Shown piece by piece: positions 28,201-38,720 of a DNA stretch of 64,000 nt. Under the pieces are notes generated by a model. That model was not told the origin of the DNA. It was given only the letters and a program-made list of their open reading frames with translations, and did not search any database. Each line of letters starts with the position of its first letter. Position 1 is the first letter of the stretch. The position numbers and the translations under genes were made by a program. The DNA is from Setophaga petechia (taxonomy: Eukaryota; Chordata; Aves; Passeriformes; Parulidae), in NCBI GenBank assembly GCA_024362935.1, contig JANCRA010000007.1, forward strand, positions 19,865,003 to 19,929,002, in the 5' to 3' direction.

Positions 28201-31200
28201 TTTAGATAATCAGTGTTGCAAGAAATGTAGAAATGGTGAGTATGATATGTGTTGAGAAGTCATTAACAGGGAACACCACAGCAAGCACATTGCTTTGTGC
28301 TGGGATGCTGGAGTGGCATGAGGTTGTTTGCTGGATGCAGTGCTTCGTTCCAGCTGTATCTTTGTTTAGTTACAGGACATTAGCCACTTCAAAGATAATT
28401 CTTGAGCTCAATGCACCAATAACTTCTCACTATAGAGAGTAGTTCTCTCATAACATGTTTGTTACAAAAGAGCCAAGAATTAACATACACATATTTGAAA
28501 AAGGTTGAAAAAGTGAAAACACGTGCTTTTGCCTACAGGATTCCATACATTTGTGGGTTTTCCAATTTTTCATGTACAGTTTTGTTTAGTGTGTTCTCCT
28601 TCAGTATTAAATTGGAGGAAGAGTGGGGATAATCAAAAGTTATGTATACTACATTCCTGGAGTGCATCTGCACATGCACAAAGAATATACATTCCACATT
28701 TGGAATCAAAAGTATTAGGGATTAAAAATGAAATTCTGATGTTAGTCTTAGAGCTGGTGGTTGCCCTCTATATTGTTGGTTTTCTGTCTCTACAGGTTTT
28801 GTTAAAAATGTCTCCTGCCCAACAGATGTCACCAAACACTGTGCTCCATGTCAGAAAGGAAAGGAATTCATGGATCACCCCAATGAGTTAGACAAGTGTC
28901 GTAGATGCTCATTGTGTGACAGCAACTTTGGTATGCCTATAGAAATAGCAACTGTAGCAATGACTCCTCTTTCACACAGGATTTCACTGAAAAGTCTCCA
29001 CAAGTCGTGGTTAGCATATAGAGTCAAAACTTTTAGTGGTAGGACATGAATGAATTTGTGAGAAAGTAGTAAGTTTATCCTCCAGCTGCCTTTCATCAAG
29101 CACAAAGTAGAAAGACAAATAGTTGGTCCATTATTTCTCCAAATATCTGCCTTTGCTTAGCCAAAGTCCTTGCTAAACTGACATTGTACAAACTGGTTAG
29201 AGTTAAGGAAGGCAAGTTCTCCCTCTTCTTCACCCTCTGTTTAAAAGAGGGGTGTAAAAAGTAATGATTTTTAATAGCCTTTCACAGAATTGATAATGTA
29301 ATTAAAAACTGATTGTTGTCCTTTGAAAGACACTCAGGGTGCAGTTTGGGACAGTGTGTCAGGCTGCAAGGCCAGCCCTCCTGGGGCAGAGCAGGGGCCC
29401 ACCCAGGCTCTGCATTCAGCAGTGGAGGCAGGAGGGGCTGTTCAGAGACAGCACAAACCAACCTGTCTGCCTTCTGGGGTCTGGGCCCTGCAGTCTGTCA
29501 GCATCCTCAGCTGAGGGAAAGGACATTGGAAGATCTGTCCCTGCCTAGTCATTTCAGTGTCTATTTATGAACCCTTTGTTCATGGACCTGCTGGGTGACA
29601 GCAGAAATTCACTACCCATTGCATAAATACCCATCACAGATTTTTTTTAAAAAAATTCCATTAAATTAATCTCCTACCAGTTCCACCAGGTGTCCTGTAG
29701 ATCTCCTCTGCTTGGATTTAGGGAACAACAGTTCTTAATTCCTCATACCCAAAATCAAGTTTAGTGAATGGACAGACAGTTCTCAACTCCAATATGGCTG
29801 TACTCAGATCATCTGTTGGAATATCAATCTTTAGTGCTCTCTCCTTCCTTTAGGACCTCAATATGGATAGAAAACTTTCATTTTCTGCTACAATAAGCAT
29901 TTTTGTGTGGGTAATGAAATTGGTAAGAGTGAAACAATTCAGTGTTTTATATGTGTCACAATTATTAAAACTGAAGGGAAGAAAAGGGCAATGGGATGGC
30001 TAATCACAATATTCCATGGACAGTAATGTAGTTCAAGAGAAGTCAGTAGACTGACAATAGGCAAGAGGAAAATTACCACTGAAGCTCCACGTGAACCATT
30101 CTTATGATCATTCATATCCACTAATTTCATTACTTCAGCACTGATTTCACAGTAGAGCTTCATCAAATTTTGAAATATCAAGTATTTTCAAATTACAGCA
30201 GGGCACTGAATGTAGTAACTCAAAAATTAGTTCTGTTTTTGTATGCCTATGAAGATAGCTTTCATAGTAGGTAGATACAGTAATTTTTAATGCAGAAGTA
30301 TATTTTTCATTGATGGAGATAGCATTATCATATAAACTGAGGATAGGAGAAAATTAATAATTTGTTTTGATTCTTAAGAGGAATAGTTAATGTGGATATG
30401 TTAGCCAAAAAGAGACAGTGGAATTCCTCATCATTGGAGGTCTTCAAGAAAAGGTAAAACTTTTTGTCTGTCAGGGAGGGCAAAGAACCCATCTCCATTA
30501 TCAAGTAGGGAGATTGGCTGTGTGATCTTCTGAGTTTCCTTCTGGGAACTCAGAAATTTACAATACTGAATGGGAAGAAGAAGTTGGGATTTGGCTGTGC
30601 TGAATGAGTCCTCTTCTGGCGAGAACTGCACTGTGTGATGAGTTTTAGAGCTGCACTGTGAGATGAGTTTTAGAGCTGCACTGTGTGATGAGTTTTAGAG
30701 CTGCACTGTGAGATGAGTTTTAGAGCTGCACGGTGTGATGAGTTTTCTGCACTCCCATCCAGCAGAGGTCTCTCTGGCAGCTCCGCCAGCCCAGCTCCTT
30801 AGCAAAGCTCCGTGTGTGTATTATAAAGCTAAGCCTCGCCAGTTCCAGCAGAGGTTGAGCTAGCAGCAAGTCTGAGGACAAGACTTTGTGGGCAGAAGCC
30901 TGCTTTTTCAGACTAATACACTTAAGAGATCTGTTTTTAGGGTTGGAGGTTGTGAAGAACTGTACCCCAGAAGAGGACACGCAGTGTGCCTGTGCAAAGA
31001 ACTATTTCTGCAGTCCTGAAGGATGTCATCACACATGCACTCCATGTACCATGTAAGTTCATGCATTCATCACTACATATGAAATTGTTAATATGTAATC
31101 ACATTTTTTCCAGCTGGTTTCAAGACAGAAGCTAAGGTAATCTATAACCTCAGGGAAAGCATACCAATTTTCCTTTGCCCCTGAACTGACTGAGTTCAGT

Positions 31201-33939
31201 CAGCTCAGTTTGCAGCCACGAGAGCTTTCCAAAGGAATATAGAAAAAAATATATATCCACCGAGTCTGTATATGCTTTTCAAAATGACTAATAAAGTATC
31301 TGAGCTTTTCTGTTGTCTTCATGTGATCTACTGCTACACTGAAAAATAATTTCATATGTTTTCCCACTGCCACAAATTTCCATACCGTTTTCATACCTAT
31401 TAAATTCCAAACCCCAAGGTCAGGGATTTGGAATATGAAACCAGCATATTTATCAGCAAAATGTGAAATATTTTGCTGATAAAACATCTTAGAAAATTTT
31501 GATTTGCTCTCTGAACAGCTTAAGAGAGAAAAAAATTCCCCTAATAATTTGTGTTCATATTTTCTGCAGATGTGAAAGCGGTGTAATTGAAGAGCAATGT
31601 ACTGCAACTTCAGACACTGTGTGTGGAACAAAAGGTACCAAATAAACATAGCAAGGTGCAGCACGTGTTGTATTTTGAGAGGCAATTGCAATTCTCCTGT
31701 TCTACACACTGGCCATAGTAATTCCTGACAGCTCAGGGCCTCAGTCCCACTGGGCCCTTTACTGACCTGCAGAGTATGATTTTCCCTTGATCACTGTGCA
31801 GGTGAAGGGGTTGTTATCCCTTTTTAGGGGCAGCTCACCATAGGGTACGTCTTTAACATATTTGGCTTTTGTGTTAGCAGGGCTTTTAAAATCTGACACA
31901 GTCTTGTTGAAAATTTGGTGTGCTGCTGTATTGCATTTTTTGACTTAACTTTCATGCAAATTTTCCGATGTTCCAACAGATCCAGCAATGCTATCGGGGA
32001 TCATTGCTTTGGTAGTTTTGGTACTACTAGCAATAGCTGGAGCAATAGTCTGGTGTAAGTGATTCCCTACTTATTCCTATTGTACTCTGAATGAGACATT
32101 CAGATGCTTATTCAAATATATTTTTATATTCTTGGAGTCCAAAGGAGAGATATCCTGCCCTAGATTTTAAAAATGCCTTATTTTGTTTCAGACAAGAGAA
32201 AACAGAATCATAGTAAAAACATTGAGGGCCCCCCAGGTAATGGAGTTGGCGAAGGAGAGCATGTAAGTATTGTTGCTTTGATCATAAAAAACTCAGCTTT
32301 ATGCAAAGAACTTTTTTCCATTTAAATTGCACTGGGTCTCCCCAAACATTTGTGTGCCTCTCTTCTATGACATGAATGAAGTAAATTTCACCACAAGAAT
32401 TCTTTTGGGAGAAGTAAGAGAAACCCTGTGTTATATCTTCAGGATTGTTGGAATGCTTCCTAAGTCACATGACCATGATCAAAACTTCATAAATCATCAG
32501 GCCTCCACCAGCCCAGGATGTTCCTTTCCCCATGCATAATTCTAGGCATTGGGAAGTGATCCCCAAATTTACCCAAGTCAAAAGAAGTCTGTCTGTCTGG
32601 TCTGACTCTCCCACTCATAAAACAGGAATCATGGAGAAAACTAAAAGAAAGTCATAGAATTATCATGAAATGTATTTATCCTCTTAGATAAGTGTGGGAT
32701 TTTACAAAGGATGTTTCTACTTATTTCTCTCCTGCTTTTTTTTTTTTTTTTCAGGTGGATGTGCCTCTTATAGTTGAAGGTAAGAAACAATTTATCAAAA
32801 TTCAGTAGAAAGAAAAAACAGATACAGATAAAAAATTCCTAAACTAAAAAAAAAAAAAAAAAGAGTATTTTTGTGTAGACTTTGTCACTGTCCAGACCTG
32901 TCATGCCAGCACAAAAGTAAACACTTGCTAAAGAAGTACCAGTTCATATAATGCTCATCAAGGCACTTAGTGGCATCATGGATGTCTTGCCTCAGGAGGA
33001 ATTTCTATTGTATAGGGAGCAATCACTCATTGTCTACAAGTGAATTTCAGTTCTGCATGTGGTACAGACACTAGGAAACAGCAAACTGTTTCTATAACCA
33101 TGGATATTTATGATAAGGGAGCAGTCCACAATGGGATTGAAGATTCACAAGACTGTATCACGGAAGATCTGTTCTGTTTCATGACCTTTCCCAATGCTAT
33201 TTTGAGAAAAATGGGTATGTGAGAGGTGACCACACTTCCGTGATAGAGAAGAACAGAATAGGTTACAGAGGGAACTGAGACTCTGTTTTAGGTGGCAGAA
33301 AACGATATGGCTGCAAGCCTGAATCTCTGAAATACCTAGCATCTGGCAGGAACATGTAAAAAGAGACCTGCCATATATTGTAAAAAATCACATGTAAACC
33401 ATACTGAGTCACAAATACCTGATACTTAATCTGCTTTGGATAGAAGTATCAAATCTGAGTGCAGGTGATAAAACCCAGTAAAATAAAAGAGCCAGGTGCA
33501 TTAATTTCCTTTCCTGTTCTTAGATGTTGACCTGAGCAGCCATATTCCTGGTATTGTGGCAGAGATGACACTCACAGAAGTCAAGAAATTTGTTCGTCAC
33601 CACCATGTATCAGAACCTACCATAGACCAAAGCATTCAGGATTTTCCTGGTGATACATCTGAACAGAAGATTAGGCTGTTTCGAGTCTGGTATCAAAGTA
33701 AAGGGATGAAGGGTGCCTATGGAACCCTAATAAGGAGCCTGAGAGAGTTAAAAATGTGTGCTGTGGCTGATAAAATTGAGCAGAAGCTGAAGGCAGCTAT
33801 TTCCAGCTCTCAGGAAGGGGGACAGTCTTGTAATCCTGACAGTGAGCAAAGCAAAACTTGCACACTGGAGGGTAGAAACTCTTTCAGTGAGAGTGCTGAG
33901 CTAAGTAAAGCCTATACTGCTAGTTTGGAAGAGACCTAG
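21734..33939 (+). CDS. FAS: Fas death receptor (TNFRSF6/CD95), nine exons, 367 aa
   Basis: Cell-surface receptor that on binding FASLG recruits FADD and caspase-8 to trigger apoptosis. Coding exons: 21734-21790, 28088-28235, 28796-28930, 30941-31052, 31570-31634, 31980-32054, 32192-32262, 32755-32779 and 33524-33939 (1104 bp with stop). All nine have GT/AG borders and keep frame. Layout: hydrophobic signal peptide (about residues 13-25), cysteine-rich domains (about 51-169, three TNFR-type modules), N-glycosylation sequons at N31, N73 and N120, transmembrane helix (about 177-197), and death domain (about 230-320, reading DVDLSSHIPGIVAEMTLTEVK at its start). Exon count and sizes follow human FAS (25-bp exon 8 included), and the neighbour is ACTA2. 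Oddities: no cysteine just inside the membrane, a longer C-terminal tail ending LEET, and an alternative in-frame upstream ATG at 21653. Confidence 0.95.
24176..24191 (+). repeat. (AG)8 microsatellite
   Basis: Sixteen bases of alternating A and G in FAS intron 1. Confidence 0.9.
27950..28005 (+). repeat. Perfect 28-bp tandem duplication before FAS exon 2
   Basis: The 28-bp unit beginning ATTAATATGTTTAGTTATAG at 27950 is repeated without mismatch from 27978. The block ends 82 bp before the exon-2 acceptor, within the region where the branch point and its upstream context lie. Perfect identity implies a recent duplication. Confidence 0.93.
28088..28235 (+). CDS. FAS: FAS exon 2, signal peptide end and first cysteine-rich domain
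   Basis: Encodes residues 20-68, from VALLIIETHC to KKCRN. It completes the signal peptide and starts the first cysteine-rich module (C51, C62, C63, C66). Sequon N31-D-T. Acceptor TCCTAG, donor GTGAGT. 148 bp, phase 0 to 1. Confidence 0.93.
28236..28795 (+). other. FAS intron 2
   Basis: 0.56-kb intron between exons 2 and 3. Nothing further is recognised. The ORF crossing exon 3 from 28523 is in another frame. Confidence 0.85.
28796..28930 (+). CDS. FAS: FAS exon 3, cysteine-rich domains 1-2
   Basis: Encodes residues 69-113, including CPTDVTKHCAPCQKGKEFMD and DKCRRCSLCDSNF. This is the ligand-binding heart of Fas; CQ-GKE and KCRRC-LCD are words shared with mammalian FAS. Sequon N73-V-S. Acceptor TCTACAG, donor GTATGC. 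135 bp, phase 1 at both ends, so skipping would be in frame. Confidence 0.95.
30400..30575 (+). repeat. CR1 LINE 3'-end relic
   Basis: The word order (TCATTGGAGGTCTTCAAGAA, then GTGATCTTCTGAG and CCTTCTGGGAACTCAGAA) follows the CR1 3' untranslated region, in which GGAGGTCTTCAAG precedes the GATGATCT and CCCTTCTGGCC words and an AT-rich octamer tail. Sense orientation is plus. It is old and truncated. Confidence 0.7.
30626..30746 (+). repeat. 25-bp tandem repeat, five copies, alternating variants
   Basis: CTGCAC starts at 30626, 30651, 30676, 30701 and 30726, an exact 25-bp period. The first four copies alternate between GTGTGATGAG and GTGAGATGAG, giving a 50-bp higher-order unit; the fifth carries one change (CGGTG). 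It lies about 195 bp before the exon-4 acceptor of FAS. Confidence 0.93.
30941..31052 (+). CDS. FAS: FAS exon 4, cysteine-rich domains 2-3
   Basis: Encodes residues 114-150, LEVVKNCTPEEDTQCACAK through HHTCTPCT. It has the CAC-KNYFC arrangement typical of the start of the third module of Fas. Sequon N120-C-T. Acceptor TTTTAG, donor GTAAGT. 112 bp, phase 1 to 2. Confidence 0.94.
31053..31569 (+). other. FAS intron 4
   Basis: 0.5-kb intron. The long antisense frame that covers it and exon 5 (31200-31709) has no recognisable protein content. Confidence 0.85.
31570..31634 (+). CDS. FAS: FAS exon 5, end of cysteine-rich domain 3
   Basis: Encodes residues 151-172, ICESGVIEEQCTATSDTVC plus GTK. 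These cysteines close the third module. Acceptor TCTGCAG, donor GTACCA. 65 bp, phase 2 to 1. Confidence 0.93.
31635..31979 (+). other. FAS intron 5
   Basis: 0.34-kb intron with no further feature. Confidence 0.85.
31980..32054 (+). CDS. FAS: FAS exon 6, transmembrane segment
   Basis: Encodes residues 173-197: DPAMLSG, then a hydrophobic stretch rich in I, L, V and A ending at IVW. Acceptor AACAG, donor GTAAGT. 75 bp with phase 1 at both ends, so skipping it removes the membrane anchor without shifting frame. That is the known route to soluble Fas in mammals. Confidence 0.93.
32192..32262 (+). CDS. FAS: FAS exon 7, juxtamembrane cytoplasmic region
   Basis: Encodes residues 198-221, YKRKQNHSKNIEG then a Gly/Pro/Glu-rich tail ending GEH. 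The YKRK basic stop-transfer patch follows the membrane helix. There is no cysteine, unlike the palmitoylated site of human FAS. Donor GTAAGT at 32263; a second good donor (CAG|GTAATG) lies inside the exon at 32236/32237. 71 bp, phase 1 to 0. Confidence 0.9.
32263..32754 (+). other. FAS intron 7
   Basis: 0.49-kb intron ending in a 16-T polypyrimidine run directly before the CAG acceptor of exon 8. Confidence 0.85.
32755..32779 (+). CDS. FAS: FAS exon 8, 25-bp small exon
   Basis: Encodes VDVPLIVE plus one base. The 25-bp length equals that of human exon 8. The acceptor is preceded by a run of 16 T (32736-32751), the donor is GTAAGA, and a run of 17 A follows (32846-32862). Skipping would shift frame and lose the death domain. 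Confidence 0.88.
32780..33523 (+). other. FAS intron 8
   Basis: 0.74-kb intron. A 17-A run (32846-32862) lies 67 bp after the exon-8 donor; nothing else is recognised. Confidence 0.85.
33524..33939 (+). CDS. FAS: FAS exon 9, death domain and C-terminal tail
   Basis: Encodes residues 230-367 and the TAG stop (33937-33939). The death domain contains MTLTEVKKFVR, DTSEQKIRLFRVWYQSKG and YGTLIRSLRELKMC, all aligned by eye with the six-helix Fas domain. After about residue 320 a Ser/Glu-rich tail of about 45 residues ends in LEET. It is longer than the mammalian tail and lacks the terminal Ser-Leu-Val of human FAS. Acceptor TTCTTAG. Confidence 0.96.
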
Positions 33940-34323
33940 CACAGAGTAATTTGAAAATTATTTCTGAATGGGTATTTCTCTTATATAAATAACCAAGTTT
34001 TAAAATAACATTTTCATTGGCAGTTCTGATTGAACTCAAGTAAGTTATTATATGCAAAAGGAATAATTACAAATTTTGTAGCAAAAACTTTCCTTTAAAA
34101 AAAGTTCTAGCCTTTTTTGGTTGTTAAGGACTTGAGGAAATTTTATGACTTGTTTACTAAAAGGTGCAATATAAGACTCCAGCTATAGGATTCATTACAA
34201 GAGGAAAGAAATAATTTGAAGAAAACGAATGGTCTAAATGCATGGTCCTGCATTATTCAATCAATGCAAGATTCTGCATCCATTAAAAATGCAGACTGTT
34301 CTGTTGGTTTTTTTTTTTTTTTT
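33940..34323 (+). terminator. FAS: FAS 3'UTR with candidate poly(A) site
   Basis: After the stop, an AT-rich untranslated region contains ATTAAA at 34282-34287. It is followed within 20-40 bp by a GTTGG and T16 stretch (34308-34323), the usual layout of signal plus downstream U-rich element. Later alternatives are ATTAAA at 34770-34775 and AATAAA at 34870-34875, so longer 3' ends are possible. Confidence 0.45.
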
Positions 34324-34899
34324 GAAGGGAAAGCTCTGGTGTTATGTGTCTACAAAGTGTACCAGGAAGAGTACTTGAACAAATAATGTTACCTGCCTTA
34401 CACCTGATTAATTTGAAATATAGGTGTTGCTGTGTAGATTCTACTCTGCTGCAAATGCAGTTTCTATTTTTCATGAAAGCATTTCTGTGTGTATATGGAG
34501 GTTTGTATATGTGTGCAAGTTTTCTATATGAAAAGCTCTCAGTTCTAGGTAAAAAGTTCAAAAGCTCAAAAGTTCTAGATAAAAATAATTATCTCTGTTT
34601 TCTCAGCAATGTTTGTAAGCCTCTTCTAATGTTTGAAACCTTCAAAGAAATAGGAGCACAGTGTTAATAGTGCTAACAGCACAACAGAAACATCATTTCT
34701 GGAAGGCAACCTTCAGAGTGTATGATGCTTTTCTAATGCAGAAATTGATAGAATGAAAGCATCTTCTTCATTAAAAAAAAATCTGCATAAAACATGACTT
34801 CTGTCTTTCTTATCGGGCAGTATATAGATGTCACGTTTAAGTTTGCCTTTACTCAGGTTAGCAAATCAGAATAAAGGAGATAATTCTCATGAACAAACA

Positions 34900-37800
34900 C
34901 CTTACCTTTCTTCCATCACCAAGTGCAGAGGACTCAGCTCCTAAATTCAAAGGACCAGTATACTGCTGGCAGATTTGCTGTGAGGCCTTTCCTTTTCACA
35001 CACTCATTTGCGCAAATCTCACAAAGTCTTTCAACAGAAGGAAGACTTCACTGGAAAGGTTTGATTTTTTCATATTACAGGATAAGAAAGATGTCTTTCA
35101 TTGGTTCTGTCACCAGTTCCCTGGAGAAAATCTCCAGCCAGTATCAGGACTCAGCCAAAACGGGAAGAGAGCTACCTGGGCTGGCTCTCACCTGCCTACC
35201 TGTGTGTTGGGTGTGTGGGGTAGGGTCCCATGGCTGCCACCTGACCACAGGACCTGGAAAGGGCAAGGTGAGGCTGGCCACAGGGTGCCAGAGGCTGGCA
35301 ATCAATCCCTGCCAATGCTGGATGCCCACAGCCATGTGGAGTTCCTCCAAAATGCTACGTAGCTGGAAGTGAGGTACCTGGGAAGGCAGTACATAGAAAC
35401 AGCTAAAATCTGTGCTTGGCATCAAGCAGGAGCCTAAAGGAAAGGCAGGGCGTAGCTTTGAACTCATTACCTGTTTCATAGACTTGACCTGTTAAAGGTC
35501 TCAATGACACAGACCACATTTTGCCCAGAACCAGTGTATGTTGTACAGCTCTTAACCACCTTCCATGCTAAGCAGTCAGAAAAACGTTTCACCCCACTTT
35601 GGAGCCTCTAATCTAGCTGCATTTTCTAAGTATATAATGCACTGCTATATTGCCAAAATGCACACACTGTGCTGCTTTTTGAAGGAAAGCCTTCAGGCTG
35701 CTGCAGTCAGATGATTTAACAGCCATGGGCCAAATTGTGCAGCCATGGATTGATTAACACCTGGCACTGTGTGAATGGCCTGTATCTATGCTATCTGTGT
35801 ACTGCTCTGACACCATGACAATGTGTTGCTTCTGGTCCTGTTTTGGCCAGGGTCCACATACCTAAGAGAATAAAATATCTGCCTTTCAGAAAAGCAGCCC
35901 AGCAGTGGGGTGGGCTGTGCCATCTTTTATAGGATGCAGTTGTGTAGAAGCACAGCCAAGACAGGAAGGGAGGAAGGAGAACTCCATGCTCTCACATGCC
36001 CTGGTAGATAGGCTGCTCCCTATACCATGTCCCATCCAGGAAGGCATGAATGTAGCTTAAAGCTGTGTTGGCAGATCCTTGACTTCAACTTTTTCTTCCC
36101 TTGACTTCTGGCTTTGTCTCTCCATGTGAAGCATCTGACCAGCAGGAATGAAGGTGGTCCACCTCTGAGGGCTCCAGTGGAGCAGGGAACTGACCAATCT
36201 GAACTACAGTCATCTTAAAGCAGAGCCACCAAACCTCATAAATTTCTGACAGAAAAATAAAATTATAATTTATCTTTCATCACACTGGAATTCCCCAACC
36301 TCAGTATAAAAAGGATGGTTTAAAAAAAGTCCCTGAGCAATGAGTCAGATTTTGTTTAGGAGAGGTGTGCAGGGCTCAACTCAGACTGCCATTGACTCTG
36401 GTGGTTAGCATACATATTTTTTCCTTCTTGACTGTAACACTGTGTATCAAACAGGAGGATTGATTATGCTGTGCAGTTAGTTTTCCAAAGGAGTCTGTAT
36501 GTGTCTACATTGCAGTCAGCAGGGCAGAGTAGAGCTGGATCAAGCTTAGAGTAATTGGACCAGGGACTGAAGGTGATTTAGTTCTGCTGACCTGCAGCAG
36601 CACATCCAAATTTCCATTGCCTCCTGCTTCTGACATAATTTTCAAACTAGGCTGTATAAGAAAAAAGAAACCACAGCCCAAACTCTCCTGTTTTACAGAA
36701 ACACAGCATCAGAAAAGCAAGTGAAAACCGAAACAGAAACTTGCCCAGGGAATGACTTGTCACGTTTTGAAAAGCAGATTACAAAGGAAAAGTTCTCTCT
36801 TCAGGAAGCCAAAGCTTTGCAAAACAATGCCATGTGTCATGCAAATAGTACACCCAAAACAACTGTTATTTTAAAATAACTTCAATAGAAGAACAGGAAC
36901 ATAGAAAAAAGAGGCCAGAGGGATGATCTTACTCAAGTTCCCTGCAAATTGAAAGTGCCCACATGTGAGATGTTTGTTCAGAAATTCCAAGGGCTGTTTT
37001 GCTGTGCACACCTACACCAGCTGCTCATCCATGCTGAAAAATGTAGTGCAGTTACAGCTGCTCTGCAAGCAAACCAAACACCTGAAGATGACAGAAAAAA
37101 AATCAATATTATGTTGTAATATTGTACCAGAAGAACACAGGAATGGTTAAAGACAGCTCTAGTATACAGGACTGCTGCAATATGAAATAAATTATTTTCA
37201 AAGTTATTCTGCAGGCTGCCAGTTCTTGAAAAGACATGGCTGAGAAATGAAGTACTCAGTACAAGGAGTTTGAAATGTTTCTGCACAGATAGCATGACAA
37301 GCATATTGAAGTGTGAGAGCTCAGGCTTATTTCCTGTATGAAGGAGAGAAAAGGAAAACAATGCCAACAAATTCATGAGAAGAATAAAAGAGTATTGGGG
37401 AAAGCCTTGGATATAGGTAGTTTTCCTGTTTTGAGGGAAGATACAACCTCAAAACTCACATTGCTCTCGTATTGTTGTCAATGCTTTGATTCTGGACATC
37501 AAAGGGAAGCTTGCATTCCTGCTATCCCACCGCTAGCAAGAGCAAAAATACCCACCATGTGTGTCTAGCCTCTAGCACAGAGCTGTGGTTGAGAATTAGG
37601 AGGGATGTGGGAACAATCACAAAACAACATACAGTCAGGGTTTTCTGAAGACCTTTTCAGTGGTTTTAGTTGAAATTCCAAACTGAAAACCTTCCAAACT
37701 GAAAGCAAGGTTTTTAAAGCTTTCAGTGTGCTAGAGAGCCCTTTCCCATCACTTTACACAATGGTCTCTTGCTCCCTGGATATACTAGCAGCTGTGAGAG

Positions 37801-38700
37801 AGTCCAAGTTATTTTCAACCTAGTGGGGAATCAGCAAAAAATGTCTGTGACCAAAGGGATGTTGGATAAATAGGTCCTGAACGATTGTAGGAGAGGAGTA
37901 AGTGACAAAAAGCATTGGCAGGAGGAAACCAAAGGCAGAGACCTTGGAGAGCCAGCACTGAGCATCCCACACCCCTGGGGCATGCAGAACAGAGATCACT
38001 ACCCTGTCTCCCATGTACCTTCCCACAGTGATGTCCATATAACTGGCTGCCTGTAGGACAGGATGGATCTACCTGTATGTGTGTCTCTGGGATATGAACA
38101 AGAAACTGATGAAACAGAAGAACCCAGTTTCATTTCCTGCATGTTTATCCTACAGTCATTGATGGGATTGATACATTCTCCAGATTATCAGTATTGGAAG
38201 GTTTATGTTTCTTGGTCTTTTCCTAGTCCTTCCTTAAAACTACATGAAGATCCCTCTCCAGACTTCTCTGGGACAGCTGAAGCTGCAGGGAATGTTTTAT
38301 GATACTCCTCAAACTGCTGTGAAGCCCAGAGAGGCCCCTGGCATGCCACTCTCTGTCCCTGTGGGGGCTGGCTGTGCCCTGGCACCCGGTTCTGTTGGGC
38401 TGGGTGGGGACCAGGGCTGTCACTGCAGCCCGTGGGAAGGATGGCCATGGTCCGGGCTGCCTCAAAGGGTCTTGGGGTTCCAGGTGTGTCTCCAAGATAT
38501 GAGGACAACACCTATTCCCGTACTGTAAGGGAGTGGAGCAGCCGCTAACTTCATACCAGACAGTGTCCCCTCATTCATCCAAAAATGCATAGTGATCATT
38601 AACTAACTCAGTATTTTTAAACTTCCCACTCACATCTCTTGAGACTTAAGCTCTTTTAAACTTGTTTGAGCAGCTACGCTGGGCAGCGGGGGCTGTTTTG
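34900..38700. other. Intergenic DNA downstream of FAS, left part
   Basis: No gene, RNA or repeat family is recognised. Open frames of 90-157 codons (such as 34889-35362) overlap each other in several frames and on both strands, with no domain signature. Confidence 0.65.
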
Positions 38701-38720
38701 GGTGCTGCCGGCTGTCCTTG

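Larger units (their letters stand above)
28931..30940 (+). other. FAS intron 3
   Basis: 2.0-kb intron. It contains a CR1 3'-end relic (about 30400-30575) and a 25-bp tandem repeat (30626-30746). The GC-richer stretch 29320-29560 has short open frames in all plus frames but matches nothing that I know. Confidence 0.85.

Noticed and set aside
29313..29570. Three overlapping plus-strand ORFs in FAS intron 3, considered as an alternative exon
   Set aside because: No convincing acceptor and donor pair, and no TNFR-like cysteine pattern.
30626..30746. CRISPR-like array
   Set aside because: Period 25 with no unique spacers, inside a vertebrate intron; it is a tandem repeat.
31200..31709. Minus-strand ORF of 169 codons
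   Set aside because: Antisense to FAS exon 5 and intron 4, with no recognised domain.
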